Assembly (NCBI GenBank): GCA_016873735.1
Contig: VGWD01000009.1
Coordinates: 1-64,000, forward strand
DNA: 64,000 bases
From: Ignavibacteria bacterium
GTDB lineage: Bacteria; Bacteroidota; Ignavibacteria; Kapaibacteriales; UBA961
Direction: 5' to 3'
The notes below the pieces were generated by a model. The model did no database searches. It was not told the origin of the DNA and was given only the letters and a program-made list of their open reading frames with translations. The position numbers and the translations under genes were made by a program. Of this stretch, positions 26,586 through 34,842 are shown piece by piece. Every line of letters begins with the position of its first letter. Within the stretch, counting starts at the first letter, position 1.

Positions 26586-27383
26586 TTAAGCATATTGTAT
26601 TGGTGAAGTATGAACCTCTGAACCAATGATTGTCAAGTACTTGAGTGTTTCATCATGTTTGATGATTGACATCATGCCGGACACAACAAATTGTTCCATT
26701 TCCGCATGACCTGGATCAAGCAACATAATTGCTCCTTTGGCTTCGTGAAATTGATGATATTTCACATCTGCAGTGATGAAGCAATCAACATTAGCATCCA
26801 AAGCCGATTGCATGTATTCAGAACCGCTACCGCAAACCATGGCAATCGTCTGAATATGATCTGACTTTCCTTTTGTAAATCGAATAGGAGCTCCGAAGAC
26901 TCGAGAACAATGTTCAGCGAATTCAATCGAATTCATGCTCTCGGGAAGGGATCCGATAATTCCCATGCCGAATTGCTCGAGATTCTTGTCCGGAATGAGT
27001 GGTCTCAATGTAGAACGTTCAAGTCCCAGAGATTGAGCCGCAAGTGCATTTGTACCATGAGGATGAGTATCGAAATTCGTATGAACAACGATAAGCCCGA
27101 TATTGTATCGGATGAGATCATGCACATGGGATGAGACTCTGTCTTGTCTGGTGATCGTTCTCAGAGGCGAAAAAATCAGCGGATGAAAGACACAAATGCA
27201 ATCAATGTCATGTAAAGCGGCTTCTGAAATGACATCTTGATTTATTTCATATGCAATAAGCAAATTTCGAATTTCAAGATTGCTTGGATAACGACCGATT
27301 TGTAGGCCAATGGCATCTCCACTCCAGGCAGTTTCGGGAGGGAATAGCTCATTGAGTCTATCATTCAATTCAGTGATCGTCAT
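26586..27383 (-). CDS. Nif3-like dinuclear metal centre protein (DUF34)
   Basis: 265 residues. The family forms toroidal hexamers with a two-metal site; some members may act as GTP cyclohydrolase 1 type 2, but function is generally unsettled. Metal-ligand segments are visible: CVFHPLIFSPL near residue 65, VVHTNFDTHPHGTN near 100, and LDPGHAEMEQFVV near 222. The first motif usually has two His (HHPL); here it is FHPL, so one ligand may differ. The gene precedes the zinc-ribbon gene by 45 bases. Confidence 0.9.
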   Translation of the reverse strand: MTITELNDRLNELFPPETAWSGDAIGLQIGRYPSNLEIRNLLIAYEINQDVISEAALHDIDCICVFHPLIFSPLRTITRQDRVSSHVHDLIRYNIGLIVVHTNFDTHPHGTNALAAQSLGLERSTLRPLIPDKNLEQFGMGIIGSLPESMNSIEFAEHCSRVFGAPIRFTKGKSDHIQTIAMVCGSGSEYMQSALDANVDCFITADVKYHQFHEAKGAIMLLDPGHAEMEQFVVSGMMSIIKHDETLKYLTIIGSEVHTSPIQYA

Positions 27384-27466
27384 GAAATGCCAAAGAAAAA
27401 CCTAACGTTGACACTTCAAAAATAGCAAAGTTTTTCCAAATCAGCCATTTCCAAGATGTTCGAGCA

Positions 27467-28624
27467 TCAATTAGACGGCTTTGATTCAATAGCCGGAGCA
27501 GGTGTAGCACCAGCTGCGGCAGGCTTCTTTTTCCGAGAATATTGAATTGATCCACGTAATTTCACACCATCTCTGATAATGCCGCGAACTCTTAATGTGT
27601 CTTCTGCGGCTATGTATCGTTCTTTGTTTGGCAAACCGCCTCTTGCGCTTTGTGGAACTTGGGAGATGGGAATCCAAGCTTCTTCAGTATTCATTGGATC
27701 TTCAGGAAGCGTGATCTTAAAGGTATTATCTGTAATGTCCCACCAAGGGCCACCCTTTTTTCTGGAAAAATCAAACATGTCAAGTATGATGACAGGGGTA
27801 CCCGAAAAGGGGATATATCGCCGCTTTATTGTGTCTCGCTTAGCGCCTTCACCCCAATAGAATAACCAGCGTGCATCATCTCTGAATTGGCGAATGCAAG
27901 AGTGAGATACCGGTCTTCCTGGCATATCAAACTGGTGAAATGCACTACCGGCATGCAAATGAAAATTCCATGTATAGGGTAAAATCCAACTGGAATTGAG
28001 AGATGATCTACGCAGGATATGTCTCCAATTCAGTGCATATTTTCCAGGAAATGTAGCTTTTCGTTCTTCGCCTGTATTGCAAGCGGCGAAGCGTACCAAT
28101 TTCCCATATTCATAACAAGCATAACTCTGCCATGCATTGGATACGATGATGATTTTGGGTAATGAATCCACGGCATGATATTCAGCAGGGAATATGGAGT
28201 AATCCGTAAGATTTGGTGACAGCATGCTTGGAATGATGACGGTGTCGCCAACTCTGAAATAATGGAGGTCTTTTCTGTTGACGGTAATGAATGCTCTGTA
28301 TGCAAAATTCTGAACAGTATCAACTTTTCTATATGCTCTTCGAATGGAATCTAAATGTTTCCCATTTGCAATCACTGTTTTTGTGTACGTGATTATCTGT
28401 CCAGCAGAACCAACTTGAGTTTTGACATTGTTCTTTGCTTGTGCGCTGTCTTTTCGATTTGTATCAATTGAAGCAGTTTTCTTGCTTTTGGCATTCTTCT
28501 TAGGTTTTGGATCTTGTGGGTTACCCGGCATATTTCCACAAGCACCCCATCCCAATGTCAAAGATGCTATTGCACCTATAACCACCAATGTCAATTGTTT
28601 CCCATTCAAAGGTATCCGATTCAT
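27467..28624 (-). CDS. YkuD-type L,D-transpeptidase, exported
   Basis: 385 residues from the ATG at 28624 (a TTG lies at 28633). The hydrophobic N-terminus ends in GWGAC, a possible but non-standard lipobox, then a Lys/Pro-rich spacer. A LysM-like region (ITVNRKDLHYFRVGDTVIIP) precedes the YkuD domain. The catalytic block contains HLHAGSAFHQFD and VSHSCIRQF, matching the SHGCxR active-site pattern with Gly replaced by Ser; the catalytic Cys, His and Arg remain. Such enzymes make 3-3 peptidoglycan cross-links or attach lipoproteins. The C-terminal tail is Lys/Ala/Pro-rich. Confidence 0.85.
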   Translation of the reverse strand: MNRIPLNGKQLTLVVIGAIASLTLGWGACGNMPGNPQDPKPKKNAKSKKTASIDTNRKDSAQAKNNVKTQVGSAGQIITYTKTVIANGKHLDSIRRAYRKVDTVQNFAYRAFITVNRKDLHYFRVGDTVIIPSMLSPNLTDYSIFPAEYHAVDSLPKIIIVSNAWQSYACYEYGKLVRFAACNTGEERKATFPGKYALNWRHILRRSSLNSSWILPYTWNFHLHAGSAFHQFDMPGRPVSHSCIRQFRDDARWLFYWGEGAKRDTIKRRYIPFSGTPVIILDMFDFSRKKGGPWWDITDNTFKITLPEDPMNTEEAWIPISQVPQSARGGLPNKERYIAAEDTLRVRGIIRDGVKLRGSIQYSRKKKPAAAGATPAPAIESKPSN

Positions 28625-28651
28625 AAACCTCAAACCTCACAAAATAAAGTG

Positions 28652-29380
28652 TCAATTACCAAATGCTATGCCCAATGCGATAAATAGTCCGCCAAAATCA
28701 GTTATGGGTAAATCTTTTATGCTTTCAAGACCAGTCCGGCCATAAGGAATCACATAATATCGTATCAAAGCAGATAGTGATGTTCTTCCTTCATTCCCAA
28801 ATGCTGAACCTAGGCTCACATAACCTGTCGGCCTGCCATGAGCGAGAGTTCTTTGTTCTGTTTGCACAAGATTCTGACCATAAGGTACTTGAAGAATCAT
28901 TGCATATCCAACACCGCAACCAATAAACGGTCTAAATGAATCAGATAGAGATTCTCTGAATAATCGTTGTTGCATGCCGATTGTCAATGGAAATGAAAAT
29001 AGCCTATTGACTTTATTCGGTATGAATGTGCTTCCGGTAAAAGGATCTATATACTCTAATTCATCACTGTTTCTATTGCCGGTCATCCCCAGCAATGCAT
29101 TCATTGATAATGATGGATTCAATTGTTTGGTATAAGAACATCCTGCTCCAAATCCATTGCCCGAAAACAGTAATTCAATACTCCAAAAAGATGAATGCTG
29201 CATTGTTTCTTCTTGTTGATTGATTAGCGGTCTCGGAGATTTGAAAACCATCATGGAATCAGGAACTGACCCATAATCAATCATCCCTTTGTCTTGCCCC
29301 ATCATTGTGTGCATACACATCAATAAAAGGTGAAAAGTCGCCAAAAGAATATAATGCATCTTTAGATGTATCAATGACAT
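28652..29380 (-). CDS. Hypothetical outer-membrane beta-barrel-like protein
   Basis: 242 residues, not assignable to a named family. A hydrophobic signal-like N-terminus (HYILLATFHLLLMCMHTMMG) is followed by alternating polar and hydrophobic strands rich in Gly, Tyr, Phe and Ser, such as FWSIELLFSGNGFGAGCSYT and FRPFIGCGVGYAMIL. The C-terminal residues alternate towards a terminal hydrophobic strand (GGLFIALGIAFGN), as in small Bacteroidota beta-barrels. The gene ends 28 bases before the transpeptidase start, so they may be co-transcribed. The internal ATG eight codons in is an alternative start. Confidence 0.7.
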   Translation of the reverse strand: MSLIHLKMHYILLATFHLLLMCMHTMMGQDKGMIDYGSVPDSMMVFKSPRPLINQQEETMQHSSFWSIELLFSGNGFGAGCSYTKQLNPSLSMNALLGMTGNRNSDELEYIDPFTGSTFIPNKVNRLFSFPLTIGMQQRLFRESLSDSFRPFIGCGVGYAMILQVPYGQNLVQTEQRTLAHGRPTGYVSLGSAFGNEGRTSLSALIRYYVIPYGRTGLESIKDLPITDFGGLFIALGIAFGN

Positions 29381-29451
29381 GACTCTATTTTAGCAAGAAA
29401 TATGCCATCTTATCCAAAAATGACATCATGTTGTGCTTGGATTGCGGGTTT

Positions 29452-30426
29452 TCAATACAAAAGTAATGCTCTAAGTTCCTGTTCGATGATATTAGCATTG
29501 GGCAACATTGCTTTTTCAAGCGTTGGAGCGAATGGGGTTGGAGAATCGAATGCCGCAACCCTTTTCACGGGGGCATCGAGTGTTTCGAATGCCTTTTCGG
29601 TGATCCTTGCAGAGATCTCGCCCGCAAATCCTCCCGTCAAAGTTGCCTCATGTGTTATCAGTACCCGATTTGTTTTTCTTGCAGAAGCAATTACGGCTTC
29701 TTCATCAAATGGCACTAATGTTCGTATGTCAATGACCTCGATTGAGACTCCTTCTTTCTTCATTCTTTCGGCAACTTCAATCGCCATGTGTACTGCGCTC
29801 CCATAGCAAATGATAGATGCATCGCTTCCTTCGCAAACAGTACGTGCTTTACCCAAGGGGATTGAATATTCACCTTCAGACACTTCTTCTTTGATTTTTC
29901 TATATAAACCCTTATGCTCAAAAAACACAACCGGATTATTATCACGTATTGATGCTGTCATCAGCCCTTTTGCATCTGCAGGTGAAGAAGGACAAACAAC
30001 TTTCAACCCCGTTGCTTGCACAAACCATGCTTCGGAATTTCTGGAGTGAAATGGATTGGCACCAACGCCTCCACCGGCTGGTCCACGTACGACCATTGGA
30101 ACACCAATGCCCCAGCGATACGCTGTTGTACCGGCTACATTCACCAATTGATTGAAACCACAAGTGATGAAATCCATGAATTGCATTTCCACCACGGGAC
30201 GCATTCCATTGAGTGAAGCACCGATTGCTGCACCAATAATCGCTGCCTCCGAAATGGGCGCATCAATAATTCTCTTGTTCCCAAATTCATCAAGGAACCC
30301 TTTCGTGAGCTTGAATGCTCCACCATACGTTCCAATATCCTCTCCGATCATAAACACGGATTCATCCTTTCTCATTTCGATTCTTAATGCATCCGCTATC
30401 GCTTCGAGATATGTCATGACAGGCAT
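29452..30426 (-). CDS. 2-oxoacid dehydrogenase E1 component, beta subunit
   Basis: 324 residues from the ATG at 30426, which has AAGG upstream; the frame extends to 30468. It is the transketolase-like beta chain of a pyruvate or branched-chain 2-oxoacid dehydrogenase. FMIGEDIGTYGGAF near residue 25, MQFMDFITCGFNQLVN near 75, and FFEHKGLYR near 160 resemble the branched-chain/acetoin type more than the Bacteroidia PdhB type. The C-terminal transketolase domain contains VIDIRTLVPFDE. Its alpha partner is at 31625-32626 with purT lying between. No E2 or E3 gene is in this window, so substrate cannot be fixed. Confidence 0.92.
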   Translation of the reverse strand: MPVMTYLEAIADALRIEMRKDESVFMIGEDIGTYGGAFKLTKGFLDEFGNKRIIDAPISEAAIIGAAIGASLNGMRPVVEMQFMDFITCGFNQLVNVAGTTAYRWGIGVPMVVRGPAGGGVGANPFHSRNSEAWFVQATGLKVVCPSSPADAKGLMTASIRDNNPVVFFEHKGLYRKIKEEVSEGEYSIPLGKARTVCEGSDASIICYGSAVHMAIEVAERMKKEGVSIEVIDIRTLVPFDEEAVIASARKTNRVLITHEATLTGGFAGEISARITEKAFETLDAPVKRVAAFDSPTPFAPTLEKAMLPNANIIEQELRALLLY

Positions 30427-30446
30427 AGTGTACCTTGTTAATTTCT

Positions 30447-31619
30447 TTAAGAGTGAATTGAAATGCAATTGGCTATGGTTTTGGCCTTTTCTTTGAGTGA
30501 TTCGATTGATGTATCGGCATCACCCCAAGCGAGCGCAACACCCATGCGTCTGTATTTACGAGTCGAGGGTTTACCAAAAAGTCGTATATCTGATTGGGGA
30601 ATCGCTAATGCTGCTTGCAGTCCATCATATGAGGGCTTGCAATGTTCATCTTTTGTATAGAGAATAACCGCACTGGCACCAGGTCTTTCGAGATTAACAT
30701 AGGGGATGGGTAATCCTAAAACAGCTCTACAATGTAATTCGAATTCAGAAAATGTTTGTGTCCCCGCAAGAGTGACCATTCCCGTATCATGCGGGCGTGG
30801 ACTCAATTCAGAAAAATACACTTCATCTCCTTTGATGAAAAATTCAACACCCCAAATACCGGCTCCGGTAAGAGCAGTGGTTACTTGTTCAGCAATCTCG
30901 CATACTTTCGCATAAGCTATGTCAGACATTGCACATGGTTGCCAACTTTCTTGATAATCACCTCGTTCCTGACGATGACCAATAGGCGGACAAAACAGAA
31001 TAGGACCTTTATGCTGCGTAACTGTCAGCAATGTTATTTCATAATCGAATGTAATGAACTCTTCAATGATTACTTCATTTGAATCACCACGGCCACCTGT
31101 TGCTGCATAATTCCAACAGGATTCAATGTCTGCAAGACTCTTGATTGTTGACTGGCCTTTTCCGGAAGATGACATCAGTGGTTTAATGATACATGGATAG
31201 CCCATTTCATCTGCAATGGCTTTTGCTTCCTCCATTGATGTTGCATATCCGTATCGAGCGGTTTTAACTGAAAATTCTTTTGCGGCAAGATCTCTGATGG
31301 CTTTACGATTCATAGTGAAATTTGCGGCCTTTGCACTTGGAACTACTTGTATCCCTTGAGCTTCATAGGCATAAAATCGTTCTGTCCTTATGGCTTCTAT
31401 TTCAGGGATGATGATATCAGGTTTATGCTTTGCAATGATCGCATCAAGTGCATCTCCATCCAACATTGAGATCACCTCGCATTCATCAGCCACGTGCATG
31501 CCCGGTGCATTTGCATAAGAATCAACTGCTATGACATGATTTCCGAGCCTCTGGGCGCTAATGATTGTCTCTTTCCCAAGCTCTCCTGAACCAAGAAGCA
31601 TTATTTTTTTTGGTAACAT
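30447..31619 (-). CDS. purT: Formate-dependent phosphoribosylglycinamide formyltransferase
   Basis: 390 residues. It makes formyl-GAR from GAR, formate and ATP, replacing folate-dependent PurN in purine synthesis. The ATP-grasp architecture is clear: [20 protein letters not shown] at the N-terminus, [12 protein letters not shown] near residue 160, [14 protein letters not shown] near 205, and [14 protein letters not shown] near 275. Length matches E. coli PurT (392). The gene is inserted between the E1 alpha and beta genes: it starts five bases after E1 alpha and ends 20 bases before E1 beta, all on one strand, so the three are almost certainly co-transcribed. Confidence 0.95.
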   Translation of the reverse strand: MLPKKIMLLGSGELGKETIISAQRLGNHVIAVDSYANAPGMHVADECEVISMLDGDALDAIIAKHKPDIIIPEIEAIRTERFYAYEAQGIQVVPSAKAANFTMNRKAIRDLAAKEFSVKTARYGYATSMEEAKAIADEMGYPCIIKPLMSSSGKGQSTIKSLADIESCWNYAATGGRGDSNEVIIEEFITFDYEITLLTVTQHKGPILFCPPIGHRQERGDYQESWQPCAMSDIAYAKVCEIAEQVTTALTGAGIWGVEFFIKGDEVYFSELSPRPHDTGMVTLAGTQTFSEFELHCRAVLGLPIPYVNLERPGASAVILYTKDEHCKPSYDGLQAALAIPQSDIRLFGKPSTRKYRRMGVALAWGDADTSIESLKEKAKTIANCISIHS

Positions 31620-31624
31620 GTTAC

Positions 31625-32626
31625 TTAATCCATGAATACATTACGGAATGCTTCCTCTGCTGGAGGAAATGGAAGATCTATGACAGCATCGATGGCATTG
31701 CGCATATCTTGAATGATTGCTTCACGCATGCTTTCTATTTCAGATTTCTTCAATACTTTTTTTGCAATGCAATGTCCGATATATCTGTCAACAGGATCCA
31801 TCAATTGCCAATGTGCAAGAAGTTCCCTGGGAACATAGCTAAAATCATCATGTTCGGCATGACCCCTCATGCGCATTGTGATGGTTTCTATGATGGTAGG
31901 GCCTTCACCGTTTCTAGCCCTTGCCACTGCATCAATGCAGGTTTCATAAACAAGTTCCACATCGGTTCCATCAATCGTGATACCATGGCATCCATATCCG
32001 AGAGCTCTGTCTGAAAGCCGCTCACATGCAAATTCAATGGAATTGGAGGAAGAATAAGCGTATTGATTATTCTCGATAATTAGAATGAGTGGCAATTTCT
32101 GAACTGAAGCAAAATTTAATGCTTCATGAAATTCACCTGTTTGTGAACCGCCATCACCGATATATGTCATCGCAACGCACATCTCACCACGAAGTTTGGA
32201 AGCCATCGTGTAACCTGCGGCAACAGGAATCATTGCACCCAGATGGGATATATTTCCATAAATTCTTTTTTGAGGATCCGCATAATGACCAGTGCCGTCT
32301 GTGCCTCTCATCAAACTTCCTTCACGCGCAAGAAATGCTTTCATCAATACGTCGAGTTCTTGTCCGAATACAAAGTGACCACCGATATTTCTATGCATTG
32401 GAAACAATACATCATCAGGACCCAATGCTGATGCCGAACCAACACTTGTAGCTTCATTCCCGGTTTGTGAATAGACCCCTCCAAATGCACGACCTTGTCT
32501 GTTTAATCGCTGCATTGCAAGATCAAATTCCCTTGCCATGAGCATGTGTTTGAGAAATGAAATGCGTTGTTGTTTATCAACCTTTGGTGAAGTGATAAGA
32601 GACGGAATTGATGTCGACATGATCAT
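31625..32626 (-). CDS. 2-oxoacid dehydrogenase E1 component, alpha subunit
   Basis: 333 residues from the ATG at 32626 (32620 also possible). The frame reaches 32677 but would then overlap the upstream gene. It binds thiamine diphosphate: the GDG...NN motif is seen as [18 protein letters not shown] through [27 protein letters not shown] and [13 protein letters not shown] are typical alpha-chain segments. It decarboxylates a 2-oxoacid and passes the acyl group to a lipoyl E2. The upstream gene is the bi-domain oxidoreductase; purT and E1 beta follow. Branched-chain or pyruvate specificity is open. Confidence 0.92.
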   Translation of the reverse strand: MIMSTSIPSLITSPKVDKQQRISFLKHMLMAREFDLAMQRLNRQGRAFGGVYSQTGNEATSVGSASALGPDDVLFPMHRNIGGHFVFGQELDVLMKAFLAREGSLMRGTDGTGHYADPQKRIYGNISHLGAMIPVAAGYTMASKLRGEMCVAMTYIGDGGSQTGEFHEALNFASVQKLPLILIIENNQYAYSSSNSIEFACERLSDRALGYGCHGITIDGTDVELVYETCIDAVARARNGEGPTIIETITMRMRGHAEHDDFSYVPRELLAHWQLMDPVDRYIGHCIAKKVLKKSEIESMREAIIQDMRNAIDAVIDLPFPPAEEAFRNVFMD

Positions 32627-32630
32627 TGAA

Positions 32631-34763
32631 TTATAGTGTGATGATACTTCCTTGTTGCATGGATTCAACGGCAGCAATGCTGGCTTCAGTCACATGCATG
32701 ATGGTTTCGAAGGAGATTGGAAGTAGGCTTCCGGATTTCACTGCTTGAATGAAAGCATGAACCTCTTCTTTGTGACCTTTTTTCCCATCATAGGTTGTCT
32801 GCTTGGTCTTTTTGCCCGCTGAAAACAAGACAGAAGTGAAATTATTCATGATAGCTGATTTGCCCTCAGAAAAAACCTCGCAATATTCTTTTTCAACAGA
32901 TGCATCGCCATTGGCTAGATATAATACTGTACCAATGCTACCATCGGAGAAGCGAATGGTTATATGCGTTGAATCATGATGAGCCATGTGTCTGCCTTCA
33001 TGTGAAAGTGCTCTGGCAAAGACTTCAATTGGTTTTGCATTTGTAAGATATACCATGCAATCAATGAAATGACATGCCTCTCCAATAATTCTTCCTCCTT
33101 GTTTGGGATCTTGAATCCAACTGGAGAGGGGAATGGAACCGGCATTGATACGATACATCATTGATAATGGAGAAGTTCTTTCTGAAAAGAATGACTTGAT
33201 ATCTTTGAATGGTTTGGAAAATCTGCGATTGAATCCAACCATAACTTTTCCACCATGCGTTTCTACAGCAGATTGAATGTCTTGTAATTCCACTCGGTTG
33301 ATACACAAGGGTTTTTCAACGAAAATGGGTTTGCCATTCTGCACTGAAGAGAGTACAAATGAAGCATGGGTGTCATGTCTGCTTGCGCAAAAAATAATAT
33401 CAGTCAAAGGATCTGCAATCAATTCATCTGAGTGTGTTCCGGCATGTGCAAAACCAAAATGCTTTGCAACTGAAAGTGCATTTGCAGAATTGGATGTGGT
33501 AACAGCATGCATCCGTATGCCAAGAGTTCGTAATGGCGGTAGCAATTGTGCTTGAGCAAAACTTCCGGCACCGATAAATCCGATTCCTGGATTATTCAAT
33601 TGCTTTTCTGATTTCTGTAGAGAAATAGTTGATTGGGGAATCGCATCAGGAGAATACAGCAATGCAATACCTAAATGAGGTTCAGGATTTTTTCCAGAAA
33701 TGATATCATAGGCAGATAATGCATCACCAATAGCAAATGTATGAGTTGTCAATTGTGCTGTTGTTACAACTTGCTGTTCCAATAAATCTATGAAAGCTTG
33801 CATATTGCGTTGTTCAGTCCAGCGAACATAACCTGCGGGATAATCAATGCCTTGTTCTTCATAGTGGGGGTCATATCTTCCGGGTCCATAGCTGCAGGAA
33901 ATACGTAGATCAAGTTCCTTTTCATAGAATGGTGAACGTGGTATGTTCATTGGAACTGCGCCGACTATGACAATCGGGCTTTTCTTTCTTGAAATAGACA
34001 ATGCCAATTGAATTGGAGCATCTGAATCTGTGCTTGCTGTTATAATCACTGCATCAGTACCAATTCCTCTCGTGAAATTCATGATTGTTGAAACCGAAGA
34101 GGAATTGCTTTGAAGGGTGATATCGCATCCATGTTGTTTTGCAAGGGTGAGTACTTCATCGTTAAGATCTAGTCCTATGACTCTGCAGCCGGAGGCCTTA
34201 AGCATTTGTACTGTCAATTGTCCAAGAAGACCAAGTCCTATGACAGCAACTGTTTCACCTAATCGCAAATCCGCCTGGCGAATTCCTTGTAGAGCAATGG
34301 CTCCAAGCGTAGTATATGATGCATCCATGAATGAAACTGATTCAGGGAGCTTGACGGCAAGATTTTTGGGGACGCTGATAAATTCTGCATGATGTGCATA
34401 CTGTGCCCCTGCACATGCAACTCTGTCACCGGGAGAAAATTCTTCACATTGTGATTCAATTACTATTCCCGAGGCACTATAGCCAAGTGTTTTATAGGAA
34501 TCCAATTTTGCTTGCACGCGATCATAGGTGGATTTAATTCCATCACGCTTGAGCGTTTCAAGTACAAGCTTTACTTGTTCAGGTTGTTTTTTGGCTCTTT
34601 CAAGCAATGATGCTTGCCCACCAACAACAGATGTTCTTTCAGTACCGGCACTAATCAATGAAGCTGATGTTCGGACAAGAATGCCCCCAACCTTGCATTG
34701 AGGAGATGGCACCTCCACTAATGACATCTCACCATTTTTTTGGTATTGGACTACTTGCAACAT
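32631..34763 (-). CDS. Bi-domain oxidoreductase (zinc-type alcohol dehydrogenase plus Gfo/Idh/MocA)
   Basis: 710 residues in two parts. Residues 1 to about 380 resemble medium-chain alcohol dehydrogenases: a GroES-like start, YSASGIVIESQCEEFSPGDR, and the Rossmann motif VAVIGLGLLGQLTVQ near 170. From about residue 393 a second Rossmann fold starts with IGFIGAGSFAQAQLLPPL, with EKPLCINR near 480 and a Gfo/Idh/MocA C-terminal domain. This fusion is usually found in polysaccharide or sugar-nucleotide loci; its substrate is unknown. Here it heads an operon with the E1 genes and purT. Upstream is a 79-base gap with a 12-bp palindrome. Confidence 0.88.
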   Translation of the reverse strand: MLQVVQYQKNGEMSLVEVPSPQCKVGGILVRTSASLISAGTERTSVVGGQASLLERAKKQPEQVKLVLETLKRDGIKSTYDRVQAKLDSYKTLGYSASGIVIESQCEEFSPGDRVACAGAQYAHHAEFISVPKNLAVKLPESVSFMDASYTTLGAIALQGIRQADLRLGETVAVIGLGLLGQLTVQMLKASGCRVIGLDLNDEVLTLAKQHGCDITLQSNSSSVSTIMNFTRGIGTDAVIITASTDSDAPIQLALSISRKKSPIVIVGAVPMNIPRSPFYEKELDLRISCSYGPGRYDPHYEEQGIDYPAGYVRWTEQRNMQAFIDLLEQQVVTTAQLTTHTFAIGDALSAYDIISGKNPEPHLGIALLYSPDAIPQSTISLQKSEKQLNNPGIGFIGAGSFAQAQLLPPLRTLGIRMHAVTTSNSANALSVAKHFGFAHAGTHSDELIADPLTDIIFCASRHDTHASFVLSSVQNGKPIFVEKPLCINRVELQDIQSAVETHGGKVMVGFNRRFSKPFKDIKSFFSERTSPLSMMYRINAGSIPLSSWIQDPKQGGRIIGEACHFIDCMVYLTNAKPIEVFARALSHEGRHMAHHDSTHITIRFSDGSIGTVLYLANGDASVEKEYCEVFSEGKSAIMNNFTSVLFSAGKKTKQTTYDGKKGHKEEVHAFIQAVKSGSLLPISFETIMHVTEASIAAVESMQQGSIITL

Positions 34764-34803
34764 GGCTTATATGATCAAATTCTGAATATGGCAAAAATAG
34801 GCA

Positions 34804-34815
34804 ATTCACGTGAAT
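34804..34815. promoter_or_regulatory. 12-bp palindrome upstream of the oxidoreductase-E1-purT operon
   Basis: ATTCACGTGAAT is a perfect palindrome about 40 bases before the start of the bi-domain oxidoreductase gene, in the only sizeable gap upstream of that operon. Its place suits an operator. The cognate regulator is not in the window, and one 12-bp palindrome could arise by chance. Confidence 0.35.
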
Positions 34816-34842
34816 ATGCTTTTCGTACCAAAGGATATTCCA

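Noticed and set aside
32089-32451. 120-codon frame antisense to E1 alpha
   Set aside because: It has a His- and Ser-rich composition typical of an antisense shadow; the sense strand encodes a clear thiamine enzyme.
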